In this document: positions 1 through 8,871 of the stretch, piece by piece | Layout of the letters: each line of letters starts with the position of its first letter | Numbering within the stretch: position 1 is the first letter of the stretch | Source: Alishewanella tabrizica | Lineage (GTDB): Bacteria; Pseudomonadota; Gammaproteobacteria; Enterobacterales; Alteromonadaceae | Length of the DNA stretch: 64,000 bases | Assembly: GCF_014652375.1 (NCBI RefSeq) | Contig: NZ_BMYR01000006.1 | Span: 124,001-188,000 of the forward strand | Direction: 5' to 3' | Notes under the pieces: generated by a model | Seen by the model: the letters and a program-made list of their open reading frames with translations, nothing else | Databases searched by the model: none | What the model was told of the DNA's origin: nothing | Made by a program: the position numbers and the translations under genes

Positions 1-2
1 AT

Positions 3-470
3 GACGTGTACAAGCGCGCGCCGATGCTGTGGAATACTGAAACGCAAGCGGGCTTTACTGCCGCGCCCCTGAGTTGGGTAGAGCAAAAAGAGCTCTTTAC
101 CGTGCAGTTCGATAATTGGTGGCCAGGCTTTTTACAGCAACAATTAAGCGCAGGTGGTAACACCGTCGCCGAGCAACAAGCGCAGCCCGATTCACTATGG
201 CGGTTATATCAGTTCTTGATTGCCCAGAAAAAGCAGCGTCCCGAGCTAAAACTTGCCGGCAGCTATCAGGTTACTGAACCGGCCGCTGGACTGCTACAAA
301 TTGATCGCGAGCTAAACGGCAGCCGCACCCGCTTTGTGTTAAACCTCAGTGCGCATTCACAGGATATTAGTGCCACATTGGATACTAAGCTAAACGCCAG
401 TTGGGGTTTTGAACTTAATGCAAGTCAGTTAGCACCTTATGGTTTAGCGGTGTTACAAAGCAGCAATTAA
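3..470 (+). CDS. GH13 alpha-glucosidase/alpha-amylase family, C-terminal fragment
   Basis: The frame is open to the window edge, so this is the 3' part of a longer gene. The visible C-terminus begins with RAPMLWNTETQAGF. This matches the conserved TPMQW...AGF segment that closes the catalytic barrel in GH13 alpha-glucosidases and oligo-1,6-glucosidases. It is followed by the usual run (an S-L-L-like SLWRLYQFLIAQKK helix, then a beta-sandwich ending in domain C). These enzymes hydrolyse alpha-linked gluco-oligosaccharides. The catalytic residues lie upstream of the window, so the exact specificity cannot be read. A terminator hairpin follows the stop codon. The LacI regulator at 4.2-5.2 kb might control it, but three genes intervene. 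Confidence 0.75.
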   Translation, partial: DVYKRAPMLWNTETQAGFTAAPLSWVEQKELFTVQFDNWWPGFLQQQLSAGGNTVAEQQAQPDSLWRLYQFLIAQKKQRPELKLAGSYQVTEPAAGLLQIDRELNGSRTRFVLNLSAHSQDISATLDTKLNASWGFELNASQLAPYGLAVLQSSN

Positions 471-486
471 CAATTTTGTTTATGAG

Positions 487-523
487 AAAACCCACACGGC
501 ATCGTTGTCCTGTGGGTTTTTTA
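487..523 (+). terminator. Rho-independent terminator after the GH13 gene
   Basis: Inverted repeat AAAACCCACA / TGTGGGTTTT with a 14-base loop, followed by a short T run. It lies 17 bases after the GH13 stop codon and also faces the 3' end of the convergent histidine kinase gene. Confidence 0.85.
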
Positions 524-586
524 TTGCTGTGTATTCCATCAGTGGCAGATCCTCAATTAAATATAGTGTCAATAAAGAATTGAGTT

Positions 587-1471
587 TCACGGTATTGGAA
601 GTATTAAGGTAACCGTGGTTCCTTGGCCAAGTATTGACGTTACTTGGATGTCACCGTTATGTTTGGTTGTCATTTTTAGGGTCATTGGCAAACCCATGCC
701 AGTGCCTTGTCCAACTGTCTTAGTGGTAAAAAAAGGATGGAAAATTTTTTGCTGTGTTTCGTCACTCATTCCGCAGCCATTATCAATAAACATAATATGC
801 AAATGCTTATTTGCTAGGTGTGATTTAATTTTTAAAAGCGGCTCATCTTCATTTTTTTCGCATGCTTCAATAGCATTAAGTATGAGATTAACCAGTACTA
901 CACTCAGCTCGCTAGGATTAAAAAACACTTCGTGTTCTGCTGCGATATCTAGCTGCACGTTTATGCCGGATAATTCGGCTTTAAGCATAATAATAGCAAG
1001 CTCGATCGCTTTTGTTAGATTAATCTGCTGCGGATGGTCTGTTTCATTTTGACTAAAAAAAAGTAAATTACCGACTATGTCTTTTATCCTAAGTGAACCC
1101 TTTGTCATTTCGTCTACTATTTCATATGTATCGTGTACAATGCTTGGATTGGCTTTGTCGCCACACGTGCTTATAAGTTCATTTGTATAGTAAGACAGCG
1201 TATTTAAATTACTGATTATAAATGCAAGAGGATTGTTGATTTCATGCGCTAAACCTGCAGCAAGTGTGCCTAGAGTACTCAGTTTTTCATGTTGTAGTAG
1301 CGTATTTTGTTGTGACTTAATTTGAGCAAGCTGTTGCTCAAGTAATTGATTTTTTTCATAGAGCTGTCGGGTACTATCCTCGAGAAGCTGCTCTATCTCG
1401 CGCCTTGCCTTTTTTTCTCGCAAATACGCGTCATAATAAGGACCAAACTGCTCAGTCATGCCGTTGCTCAA
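587..1471 (-). CDS. hnoK: H-NOX-associated sensor histidine kinase (HnoK-like)
   Basis: A 294-residue soluble histidine kinase with no membrane segment. Residues 15-65 form a coiled coil. The H-box LAAGLAHEINNPLAF follows, with the phospho-acceptor His at residue 76. The ATPase module shows the N box (LNAIEAC), G1 box (DNGCGM), F box (FFTTK) and G2 box (GTGMGLPM). It starts 20 bases inside the upstream H-NOX gene, so the two are translationally linked. In Shewanella and Vibrio such pairs let NO-bound H-NOX inhibit the kinase, which feeds cyclic-di-GMP or biofilm outputs. That role is inferred here from family and pairing. An in-frame ATG at 1459 is an alternative start. No cognate response regulator lies in the window. 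Confidence 0.88.
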   Translation of the reverse strand: MSNGMTEQFGPYYDAYLREKKARREIEQLLEDSTRQLYEKNQLLEQQLAQIKSQQNTLLQHEKLSTLGTLAAGLAHEINNPLAFIISNLNTLSYYTNELISTCGDKANPSIVHDTYEIVDEMTKGSLRIKDIVGNLLFFSQNETDHPQQINLTKAIELAIIMLKAELSGINVQLDIAAEHEVFFNPSELSVVLVNLILNAIEACEKNEDEPLLKIKSHLANKHLHIMFIDNGCGMSDETQQKIFHPFFTTKTVGQGTGMGLPMTLKMTTKHNGDIQVTSILGQGTTVTLILPIP

Positions 1472-1997
1472 TAATCAATTCACATTGCTCCGCACCTAGA
1501 TGCATGCATTGCGTATGCTGAATAGTAATGGGAATTTTGTAATAATCTGCAGCACCATAAAGCAATCCTTCTGCGCACAAACAGAGTTGCCGTGGTGAAT
1601 GATAAAACATTTTTATGGTGTTATCTGACGTTTTCTCGCAGGATATCGTTGGCAGAGAGGGATCAACATAAAGTTTGTTAACCTCAACATGGATCACATC
1701 ATGGATACCCAATACCAAAGCGTCGAAGCTTGCAAATCGCTGGACAACACTCTGATGCCGCTCAACCAACCCTTGAAATAAATAATGGCCAAAAGCTTTT
1801 ACCACGTCAGCAAGAGGGAGTTGTAATGTATCTCCAACAGCCTGAGCTAAACTAAAGAGTTCACTATCGTCATAGTTTTTAGCTGACACATAAACTCTAC
1901 CTTGCGGCGCATTTTTTTCTAATAAACTATTCCAAGCAGCCATACCTAGTTTTTCAACCACCATATCTTCAAGAATATTAAAGATGATACCCTTCAT
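1452..1997 (-). CDS. hnoX: H-NOX haem nitric oxide/oxygen-binding sensor protein
   Basis: 181 residues, the normal length of a stand-alone H-NOX domain. It opens with MKGIIFNILEDMVVEKLG, the family N-terminus. The proximal haem ligand is His103 (DVIHVEV). The haem-propionate clamp YxSxR is Tyr132-Ser134-Arg136 (YHSPR). Several cysteines near the C-terminus (residues 139, 141, 164, 172) occur where some bacterial H-NOX proteins carry a zinc or redox site. The protein is cytosolic and binds NO through ferrous haem. AGAGG lies six bases before the ATG. It is the first gene of a two-gene operon with the kinase at 587-1471. Confidence 0.93.
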   Translation of the reverse strand: MKGIIFNILEDMVVEKLGMAAWNSLLEKNAPQGRVYVSAKNYDDSELFSLAQAVGDTLQLPLADVVKAFGHYLFQGLVERHQSVVQRFASFDALVLGIHDVIHVEVNKLYVDPSLPTISCEKTSDNTIKMFYHSPRQLCLCAEGLLYGAADYYKIPITIQHTQCMHLGAEQCELIIEQRHD

Positions 1998-2447
1998 ACT
2001 TAACCTCTTTTACTATTCAAGCTATTGAATTTAATTGTTTATTCTCTTTTAGAGGGTAAATTTAATAAGATAGTGAAAAGTGTGTTTCTTAAGATAATGC
2101 ATACAGGTAAGATTAGCATAATAAAATTTTTGCGCAGGCACACGATAACTGAAACTAAAGGTTTGCTAAACAAAATTAGCAAATGCTCTATTTTGAAAAA
2201 TCGAATATTTCCAACCCCTTAAGATCTTGCTTGGTCCTGCTACAAAGCAAGTAAAATGTTTTGTGTTAAACCGCGACAAATTCTGGTCCAGCACACTGCA
2301 GCAATACAGGTTTTTTAATCTTCTGTATAGGATCATAGTCAACTGATATTAGGTTTTTTAGGCATCAGACTAAAAGCGCATAGCGCTAAATCCTTGTGGG
2401 CACTAGACTAAATTTATTCTTACGTAACATAATTAGCAGATGCTGTT
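1998..2447. other. 450-bp AT-rich intergenic region without a supported gene
   Basis: Divergent spacer between hnoX (leftward) and the SulP gene (rightward); it must carry both promoters. The only sizeable open frame (2025-2222, rightward) starts with TTG, has no ribosome-binding site and resembles no protein known to me. Small palindromes such as AGCGCATAGCGCT occur, but no convincing RNA gene, attachment site or repeat was seen. Confidence 0.6.
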
Positions 2448-4178
2448 ATGTCTCATCGCGCCTATTTATTTTCATTACGTATTGGGCATGCCCTGCGTGA
2501 AAGCGTTGCTGAGGGCTATGGCCGTCAAACGCTCTTAAAAGATCTTCTCGCTGGTGTGACAGTGGGCATTATTGCCATTCCGCTGGCAATGGCGCTGGCG
2601 ATTGCCTCTGGTGTGCCGCCGCAATATGGGCTCTATACCGCCATTATTGCTGGTTTTGTGATTGCGCTGACCGGAGGCTCACGGTTTAGTATCTCTGGCC
2701 CTACTGCCGCCTTTGTGGTGATCCTTTATCCCATTGCCGTTAAATACGGCTTAAGTGGCTTGCTGCTGGCTTCGGTATTGGCTGGGGTTATGCTGGTGGC
2801 GATGGCGCTGTTTCGACTCGGGCGGTTAATTGAGTATATCCCTGAATCGGTCACCCTGGGCTTTACCTCAGGTATTGCTATTGTTATTGTGATTTTGCAG
2901 GTAAAGGATTTCTTAGGTTTACCGCTTACCGCTTTACCAGAGCATTTTGGCGATAAACTTTGGTTGTTAACTCAGACGTTACCGCAAACCGCTTGGCCGA
3001 GTTTAGTGGTGGCGTTAGTCACTTTAGCGGTGATGATTGGCTGGCGCGCCCTTAAAACCCCTATTCCGCCGCATTTACCTGCGCTGTTTATCGGTACCTT
3101 ATTGGGGGTGTTATTACTGCAATTCGGTGCCGAGTTACCCACCGTTGCGTCACGGTTTAGTTATACCGCTGCAGATGGGAGTACTGCCGTGGGAATACCG
3201 CCCTACTTACCTTATTTTGATTGGCCTTGGAATCGGCCTGGACCTGATGGCATTGCGTTGAGTTTTAGTTGGCAGCTCGCTAAAGATTTACTGGCAGCGG
3301 CGTTTGCCATCGCGATGTTGGGGGCCATTGAATCGCTGCTGTGTGCTGTGGTACTGGATAACACCAGTGGGCGGCGACATAGCGCGAACAGTGAATTACT
3401 CGGGCAGGGTATTGGCAATATTATTACCCCCTTTTTTGGCGGGATCACGGCCACTGCCGCACTGGCGCGTTCGTCGGCCAATTATAATGCCGGGGCGCAA
3501 TCGCCTATTTCAGCAATGGTGCATGCTGTAGTAGTGTTACTGGCTTTATTATTTCTTACGCCAGTTTTAGCGTACATTCCCATGGCGGCGCTGGCAGCCT
3601 TATTGGTGATGGTGGCCTGGGGAATGAGCGAAGCGCCTAAAGCGCTGCATTTGTTAAAAACTGCACCACGGAGCGATGTACTGGTCTTTCTGGTGTGTCT
3701 GTTATTGACCGTGGTATTTGATATGGTGATTGCTATTACCGCCGGTATTTTACTCGCTACTATGCTGTTTATGAAAGATATTGCGGCCATGACTAAAGTG
3801 ACCGACATTTCAGCCAACCGCAAACAAATCGAACACCCACTACCAAACGGCTGGAAGGTATTAAAAATTAGCGGTCCGTTATTTTTTGCAGCGGCAGATC
3901 GCATTTTTGCTGAAATTGCGTTACTCAGTGTGGGGCAGCGTGGAGTGGTGTTGTATATGGATGGAGTCCCGTTACTGGATGCTGGCGGGTTAGCGGCGCT
4001 AGAAAAATTACGCGCCAGTTGCCGTAAGCAACAGGTCGAGCTACTTATCGCTGATGTGCAGTTTCAGCCACTGAAAACCTTAGCAAAAGCGGGGGTAAAG
4101 CCTGAGCCGGGTTATTTAACGTTTTACGCTACGTTACGCGAAGCGCTTGAGCAGCTAGCCCAGCGCGATGTGGTGTAG
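2448..4178 (+). CDS. dauA: SulP-family anion transporter with STAS domain, DauA-like
   Basis: 576 residues, close to E. coli DauA (YchM, a C4-dicarboxylate transporter of the inner membrane). The transporter core (about residues 30-435) is highly hydrophobic. It carries family hallmarks seen in DauA: TVGIIAIPLAMALAIASGV, GGSRFSISGPTAAFVVILYP, LIEYIPESVTLGFTSG, MLGAIESLLCAVVLD and FGGITATAALARSSANY. The C-terminal STAS domain (about 450-560) includes LDAGGLAAL. SulP members also move sulfate or bicarbonate, so C4-dicarboxylate transport is inferred from sequence likeness. No strong ribosome-binding site precedes the chosen ATG. The gene is single and converges on the LacI regulator. Confidence 0.87.
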   Translation: MSHRAYLFSLRIGHALRESVAEGYGRQTLLKDLLAGVTVGIIAIPLAMALAIASGVPPQYGLYTAIIAGFVIALTGGSRFSISGPTAAFVVILYPIAVKYGLSGLLLASVLAGVMLVAMALFRLGRLIEYIPESVTLGFTSGIAIVIVILQVKDFLGLPLTALPEHFGDKLWLLTQTLPQTAWPSLVVALVTLAVMIGWRALKTPIPPHLPALFIGTLLGVLLLQFGAELPTVASRFSYTAADGSTAVGIPPYLPYFDWPWNRPGPDGIALSFSWQLAKDLLAAAFAIAMLGAIESLLCAVVLDNTSGRRHSANSELLGQGIGNIITPFFGGITATAALARSSANYNAGAQSPISAMVHAVVVLLALLFLTPVLAYIPMAALAALLVMVAWGMSEAPKALHLLKTAPRSDVLVFLVCLLLTVVFDMVIAITAGILLATMLFMKDIAAMTKVTDISANRKQIEHPLPNGWKVLKISGPLFFAAADRIFAEIALLSVGQRGVVLYMDGVPLLDAGGLAALEKLRASCRKQQVELLIADVQFQPLKTLAKAGVKPEPGYLTFYATLREALEQLAQRDVV

Positions 4179-4203
4179 GATGCGTTGTCGACTGAAACGT
4201 TGC

Positions 4204-5235
4204 TTAGGTTTGTGTGGCGCCACAGGACTGACGAATAACTAATTTAGGTTCAATAAAGGTATCTGTGATCGGTTGATTATTGATCAATTTTAGTAAATTG
4301 TTGACCAACAACTCACCTGCTTTACTGGTATCTTGCTGAATGGTACTGAGCCCAGGGGAAGCGAAAGATGCGGCAGGGATATCATCAAACCCCATGACGG
4401 CAATTTCTTCAGGTACCCGAATGCCACGCCGTTTTAAACAGCGCATTACGCCAATGGCGATTAAATCGCTGGCGCAAAAAATGGCATCTACTGCGTGTTT
4501 GCTTGACAGAAGCTGTTCAGTGGCGATGTCTCCGGCACTTTCAGTAGAAATGGCGTCAAAGTGCGGCACCTGTTGTGCTTGAATATCGGCTGCTACCAAG
4601 GCGTCAATAAAGCCTTTATAGCGTGCACTAAACTCGGGACTGCCCTCTGAGGCATTACCGATAAAGACAAAATTACGATGGCCCGTTTTTAAGAGATGCT
4701 CGCCGGCTAAATGCCCGCCGAGCCAGTTATTGCTGCGAATGGTGAATTCAGGATGCCCTAGAACATCGGCTCCCCAGCAGACAAAATGGGTTTGTTGTGC
4801 CAGCAGTTTGGCGAGTTTTTCTTCGTAATCGACGTAATCGCCATACCCTAATAAAATGATGCCGTCTGCTTTTTTACTGTCTTCATAATCGGCATGCCAA
4901 TCATTGCTGAGTTGCTGAAACGATACCAGCAAATCTTGTCCGCTTTTGGCGCACGCCCGAGTGATGCTCCCTAGCATTGATAAAAAAAACGGATTAATTA
5001 GAGATTCGTCGGTGGTAGGATCTTCAAACAACAGCAATGCCAGCGTACTGCTGCGTTGTTTACGCAAGTTACTGGCGTTTTTATCAACCTTGTAATTTAG
5101 CTGTCGGGCAATCGCCTGCACTTTTTCGCGCGTTTCTTTATTCACCTGCGGGCTGTCACGTAAGGCTCGCGACACCGTAGATTGCGAAACGCCTGCCATA
5201 TAAGCAATATCAAAAGAGGTAGCTTTTTCTTTCAT
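4204..5235 (-). CDS. LacI/GalR-family transcriptional regulator
   Basis: 343 residues with an N-terminal LacI helix-turn-helix (FDIAYMAGVSQSTVSRAL, residues 9-26) and hinge (about 45-60). The effector domain resembles periplasmic binding proteins and includes the conserved stretches DAIFCASDLIAIGVM and VMGFDDIPAASFASPGLST. It should bind DNA as a dimer and respond to a sugar or nucleobase. The ligand is not readable. The nearest sugar gene is the GH13 fragment at the window start, while the galactose region begins 17 kb away and has its own GntR regulator. LacI proteins often repress their own gene; the 126-base upstream gap would hold such a site. Confidence 0.9.
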   Translation of the reverse strand: MKEKATSFDIAYMAGVSQSTVSRALRDSPQVNKETREKVQAIARQLNYKVDKNASNLRKQRSSTLALLLFEDPTTDESLINPFFLSMLGSITRACAKSGQDLLVSFQQLSNDWHADYEDSKKADGIILLGYGDYVDYEEKLAKLLAQQTHFVCWGADVLGHPEFTIRSNNWLGGHLAGEHLLKTGHRNFVFIGNASEGSPEFSARYKGFIDALVAADIQAQQVPHFDAISTESAGDIATEQLLSSKHAVDAIFCASDLIAIGVMRCLKRRGIRVPEEIAVMGFDDIPAASFASPGLSTIQQDTSKAGELLVNNLLKLINNQPITDTFIEPKLVIRQSCGATQT

Positions 5236-5361
5236 AAATACTCTTATTTGTTACAACCAGCAGTGCTGCGACATTAACAATGTGATTCGGTAGCATAAAT
5301 AAATTGTACTGGTGCGTCTCTAAAAAAGCACCAAAGATTCGCTTAACGAAATGAATGGGTG

Positions 5362-6033
5362 TTAAAAGCCCAGTTCACTTAAAAAATCGTCATCCACCGC
5401 GCTGTTAGCAACCTGTGCATTCGCTTGCTGGTTTTTGGCTTCAGCCAAAATGTCATCTGGGTTGTCTTGCTCAGGTATTTCAAAATCTTGCAGTTTAATA
5501 AATTCGGTTTTATCCATGGCCAGTTCCATGTAAAAAATATTATGGTCTGGAGTATTAAAGGTTACGCGCCGCGCTTGCGGTTGGTCCAATTGCGTGTTGA
5601 TTAAAATTTGCACTTGTTTATTAATCGCCATCATCTTAGGTTGGCTTTGATTAATACTGGTTTGTAATTCTAAGCGCACTTGTCCGGTAAAGTCGCCGAC
5701 AATTTGGTTCATCAGCTCGCCCATCACATTGCCCACTTCATCAGAGGTATGGAATGCCGCCAGTTCCGATTCGGGCATCCCCATGCTTAATAGGTAGCGC
5801 CGATAAATTTCCATCGCGGCAGGGGCGGTAAAGTTAATAATAACTAAGCCAGAAAATCCGCCATCAAATAATACAAAACAGCCGAGGTCTGGCCTTAAAC
5901 AGGTTTTTTGAATTTTTTGGACCATTTTGGAATTGGTAACGCCGGGGTTACCTGCGGCCGCAAGAACGCGCTCTACAGAACGGCAAAGCGTCAGTAAAAT
6001 ATCATCTGTGGTAATTATTTTGTTCTTTTTCAT
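5362..6033 (-). CDS. CheX/CheC-like protein, probable DUF3334 family
   Basis: 223 residues. The middle (about residues 95-125) reads DEVGNVMGELMNQIVGDFTG. This resembles the E...N-based active-site helix of CheC/CheX/FliY phosphatases, which dephosphorylate CheY-type response regulators. The N- and C-terminal parts are soluble and acidic. Assignment to DUF3334, a family I know from Shewanella and relatives, is from memory and is moderate. No other chemotaxis gene lies nearby. I start at the ATG at 6033; the longer reading begins with TTG at 6054 and has a poorer context. If it is a phosphatase, its response-regulator partner is encoded elsewhere. Confidence 0.6.
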   Translation of the reverse strand: MKKNKIITTDDILLTLCRSVERVLAAAGNPGVTNSKMVQKIQKTCLRPDLGCFVLFDGGFSGLVIINFTAPAAMEIYRRYLLSMGMPESELAAFHTSDEVGNVMGELMNQIVGDFTGQVRLELQTSINQSQPKMMAINKQVQILINTQLDQPQARRVTFNTPDHNIFYMELAMDKTEFIKLQDFEIPEQDNPDDILAEAKNQQANAQVANSAVDDDFLSELGF

Positions 6034-6197
6034 CGTAATATCCACTACAGTCAAAACGCCCTAATTCATAATGATATGTTTTTACCGTAGTCCAGGCTTT
6101 TTTACCATCTAAAGCCTGCAATTTTGTTGATTTGTTTTGTGATACACTACACATGTACCTATTTTAGTTTATTTTGCCCGCTAAAGAGACCTTACTG

Positions 6198-7376
6198 ATG
6201 CAGGAAAACCGCCCCTCCTTGTCGCTGATTGCATTGCTGGCTGCGGTGATTGCCATCACCCCTTTGGCCATAGATATGTATTTGCCGGCAATGCAAATTA
6301 TGGTGAGCGATTTAGACACCACCATGGCATTAGTGCAGCAATCGCTCAGCATCTATTTAGCGGCCTATGCGGTGGGTATGCTGCTATTTGGCCCGTTAGC
6401 CGATATGTTAGGACGTCGTCCTTTGGCCTTGGCTGGTTTAATTGGCTTTTTAATTAGCAGTGTGCTGTTAAGTATAGTGAATAGCATAGAGGGCTTTTTG
6501 TTTTGGCGGGCAGCCCAAGCGTTTTGTGGTGCCGCAGCAACGGTTGTGATCCCCGGTATCGTAAGACATTTGTATCAGCAGCATACGGCAAAAGGGATGT
6601 CGTATGTGTCGATGATCATGATGTTAGCGCCGTTAATTGCTCCGGCGGTGGGCAGTGGCATTATGTATATTGGACACTGGCAAGTTATTTTTGATGTTTT
6701 AGCCGGTTATGCATTAATTGTGTTGTTGTTAAGTTGGCGCTTTATGCCAGAGGTGCCGCGTGATACCTCAGTGGTTAAACCAGCCTTTTTTAGTGGTTAT
6801 CAGCAAGTATTTGCTAATAAAGCGGCTTGGCCACATATCGCCACCTCGATGTTTGCATCCTTTAGTTTTTTTACGTTTTTAACGGCCGTGTCCTTTGTGT
6901 ATATCAGCTATTACGGTGTCAGCGAACAACTGTTTGCGCTGTTGTTTGGGCTTAATGTGTCGGCCTTGATTTTGGCAAATTTCTTGAATAGCCGATTGGT
7001 TACCCGCAAAGGGCCTCAGTTTATGCTTAATGCCGGGCTTGTCTTGGCGGTAGTCTGCGCTACGTTATTGAGTACTTTTAGCTATTTCGAATTAGGCTTA
7101 TGGTTCACCGTATTTACCATTGCGCCTTTAATGGCGAGCTTAGGCTTGGTGGCCACTAATGCGGATGCGATGATATTGATGAAATTTCCTGATCACACCG
7201 GTACGGCGACTGCGGTTATTGGGACGCTACGCTTTGGCGTTGGCGCTTTAGCGGGTCCGTTACTGGGAGTGTTTTACACGGGAACGGCCTTGCCGTTCTC
7301 GTTATTGATGCTAACCGGCGCTTTACTTATTGTGTTGGCACAATTGGCGCGACGCTATCGGCAACGCCAACAATAA
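6198..7376 (+). CDS. Bcr/CflA-type MFS multidrug exporter
   Basis: A 392-residue, 12-helix major facilitator of the drug:H+ antiporter-1 type. The N-terminus ALLAAVIAITPLAIDMYLPA is the Bcr/CflA signature. Motif A is GPLADMLGRRPLALAG (loop 2-3). Motif C is also recognisable, in the MMLAPLIAPAVGSGI region of helix 5. It sits in the inner membrane and probably expels small hydrophobic drugs or metabolites using the proton gradient. I chose the ATG at 6198, preceded by AGAGA, over the in-frame TTG at 6174. It is convergent with, and four bases from, the small acidic protein gene. Confidence 0.88.
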   Translation: MQENRPSLSLIALLAAVIAITPLAIDMYLPAMQIMVSDLDTTMALVQQSLSIYLAAYAVGMLLFGPLADMLGRRPLALAGLIGFLISSVLLSIVNSIEGFLFWRAAQAFCGAAATVVIPGIVRHLYQQHTAKGMSYVSMIMMLAPLIAPAVGSGIMYIGHWQVIFDVLAGYALIVLLLSWRFMPEVPRDTSVVKPAFFSGYQQVFANKAAWPHIATSMFASFSFFTFLTAVSFVYISYYGVSEQLFALLFGLNVSALILANFLNSRLVTRKGPQFMLNAGLVLAVVCATLLSTFSYFELGLWFTVFTIAPLMASLGLVATNADAMILMKFPDHTGTATAVIGTLRFGVGALAGPLLGVFYTGTALPFSLLMLTGALLIVLAQLARRYRQRQQ

Positions 7377-7379
7377 GCG

Positions 7380-7532
7380 TTAAATTTTACAGGCACCGCC
7401 GCTGCATTCATCGTCATCGTCACCAAATTGCGGCTCGCTGGCGGCTAACTCTGCGGCGGCTTGTTGGCTAGCGACGGAGTCTTCTGCAGCAGAAAAATCG
7501 AGGTGATCTAAATCAAAATCAAAGTCAGACAT
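7380..7532 (-). CDS. Small acidic protein with C-terminal cysteine pair, unknown
   Basis: 50 residues starting MSDFDFDLDHLDF and ending DDDDECSGGACKI. It is strongly acidic, with no membrane segment or signal peptide. The last ten residues hold two cysteines spaced C-x4-C, preceded by four aspartates, which could bind a metal or form a disulfide. GGAG lies eight bases before the ATG, which supports translation. The in-frame extension to 7631 lacks a good start context and I left it out. I do not recognise the family. Confidence 0.55.
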   Translation of the reverse strand: MSDFDFDLDHLDFSAAEDSVASQQAAAELAASEPQFGDDDDECSGGACKI

Positions 7533-7837
7533 AATGGCTGCTCCACATGGTAGCGTTAGTAGATTCGTAAGTTTAGCAGAGTGCGCCTGCAGACAATAGT
7601 CTCCTAAACGTAAACTCGAGGGTAAACTCAAGGGTGAAGTTGCAGGTGAAGTAGCGGGGCAAACTAAAATCGCTATGGCGCATTCATAAGGCTTGGCTTC
7701 CCTGTTATCATAATGGCATTTTTACTTCACTGCGTTTTGTCAGTAACGTTTTGTAATGTTGCTTGGCAATAAAGCGAGTGGTAAAAGGTTTCTTCCCGCG
7801 TTTTTGCCTTGCCGCTGTGCAACCACTGGAGCCTGTT

Positions 7838-8869
7838 ATGACAACTTTGACCCTACAAACCCCTGATGATTGGCATTTGCACTTTCGTGATGGCGAGATG
7901 CTATTAGAAACGGTGCCCGCGACGGCTCGAGTTTTCCGCCGTGCTATTGTTATGCCCAACTTAGTACCGCCTGTTACGACCGCAGAGCAAGCCGTGGCAT
8001 ACCGTGAGCGGATTTTAGCTGCTCGGCCCGTTGGCAGTGATTTTGAGCCCCTAGTTACGTTGTATTTAACGGATAAGACCAGCAAGGCAGATATTCAGGC
8101 AGCAAAAGCCGTCGGCGTGGTTGCCGCTAAATTGTATCCTGCGGGTGCGACAACCAATTCAAGCTCGGGGGTTGCGGCGCTAGAGGCGTTATATCCGGTG
8201 TTTGAAGCGATGGCTGAGGCGGGCATGTTGCTGCTGATCCATGGCGAAGTTACCGATCACGATATCGATATCTTTGATCGGGAAAAAGTGTTTATTGATC
8301 GCTATTTACAGCATATTGTGGCCCGTTTACCCCAGTTAAAAGTGGTTTTTGAGCACATTACCACGGCCGATGCGGCGAGCTTTGTAGCAGAGGCATCCGC
8401 CAATGTGGCAGCAACTATTACGCCGCAACACCTTTTATTAAACCGTAACGATTTACTGGTGGGCGGGGTACGGCCACACAATTATTGTTTGCCGGTGTTA
8501 AAACGTCGTACTCATCAGGAAGCCTTGCGAGCAGCCGTAGCGAGCGGATCGCCTAAGTTCTTTTTAGGGACTGATTCAGCCCCGCATGAAAAACATCGTA
8601 AAGAATCTGCGTGTGGTTGTGCTGGATGTTATAGCGCGCACAGTGCAATTGAGCTTTATGCACAAGTTTTTGATGAACTGGGATGCTTAGAAAAGCTTGA
8701 AGGCTTTGCCAGCCATTACGGCGCAGATTTTTACGGATTACCTCGTAATAGCGGTACTATTACCTTAGTGCGCGAAAGTTGGCAGGTACCCACTGAAATT
8801 ATGTTGCCAACAAATCAGCCTATTGTGCCGTTTTTTGGTGGGCAAACACTGAACTGGCGTTTACGTTAG
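7838..8869 (+). CDS. pyrC: Dihydroorotase, class II
   Basis: 343 residues, close to E. coli PyrC (348). It catalyses ring closure of N-carbamoyl-aspartate to dihydroorotate, the third step of pyrimidine synthesis, in the cytosol. The binuclear zinc site is visible: His13 and His15 (DWHLHFRDG), the carbamylated Lys98 ([11 protein letters not shown]), His135 (LLIHGEV), His173 (FEHITT) and the Asp of FLGTDSAPH. The motif [13 protein letters not shown] binds substrate. GGAG before the ATG at 7838 decides the start; the 25-codon upstream extension is not PyrC-like. Its stop lies two bases from the end of the convergent comM gene. Confidence 0.96.
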   Translation: MTTLTLQTPDDWHLHFRDGEMLLETVPATARVFRRAIVMPNLVPPVTTAEQAVAYRERILAARPVGSDFEPLVTLYLTDKTSKADIQAAKAVGVVAAKLYPAGATTNSSSGVAALEALYPVFEAMAEAGMLLLIHGEVTDHDIDIFDREKVFIDRYLQHIVARLPQLKVVFEHITTADAASFVAEASANVAATITPQHLLLNRNDLLVGGVRPHNYCLPVLKRRTHQEALRAAVASGSPKFFLGTDSAPHEKHRKESACGCAGCYSAHSAIELYAQVFDELGCLEKLEGFASHYGADFYGLPRNSGTITLVRESWQVPTEIMLPTNQPIVPFFGGQTLNWRLR

Positions 8870-8871
8870 GA

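Noticed and set aside
2025..2222. 65-residue rightward frame between hnoX and the SulP gene
   Set aside because: TTG start without ribosome-binding site, AT-rich low-complexity composition and no recognisable family; treated as spacer.
4204..5235. LacI regulator as the controller of the galactose region
   Set aside because: It is about 17 kb from galM with unrelated genes between, and the region has its own GntR regulator.
7708..8085. 125-residue leftward frame opposite pyrC
   Set aside because: Very basic, Lys/Arg-rich shadow of the pyrC start; no independent evidence.
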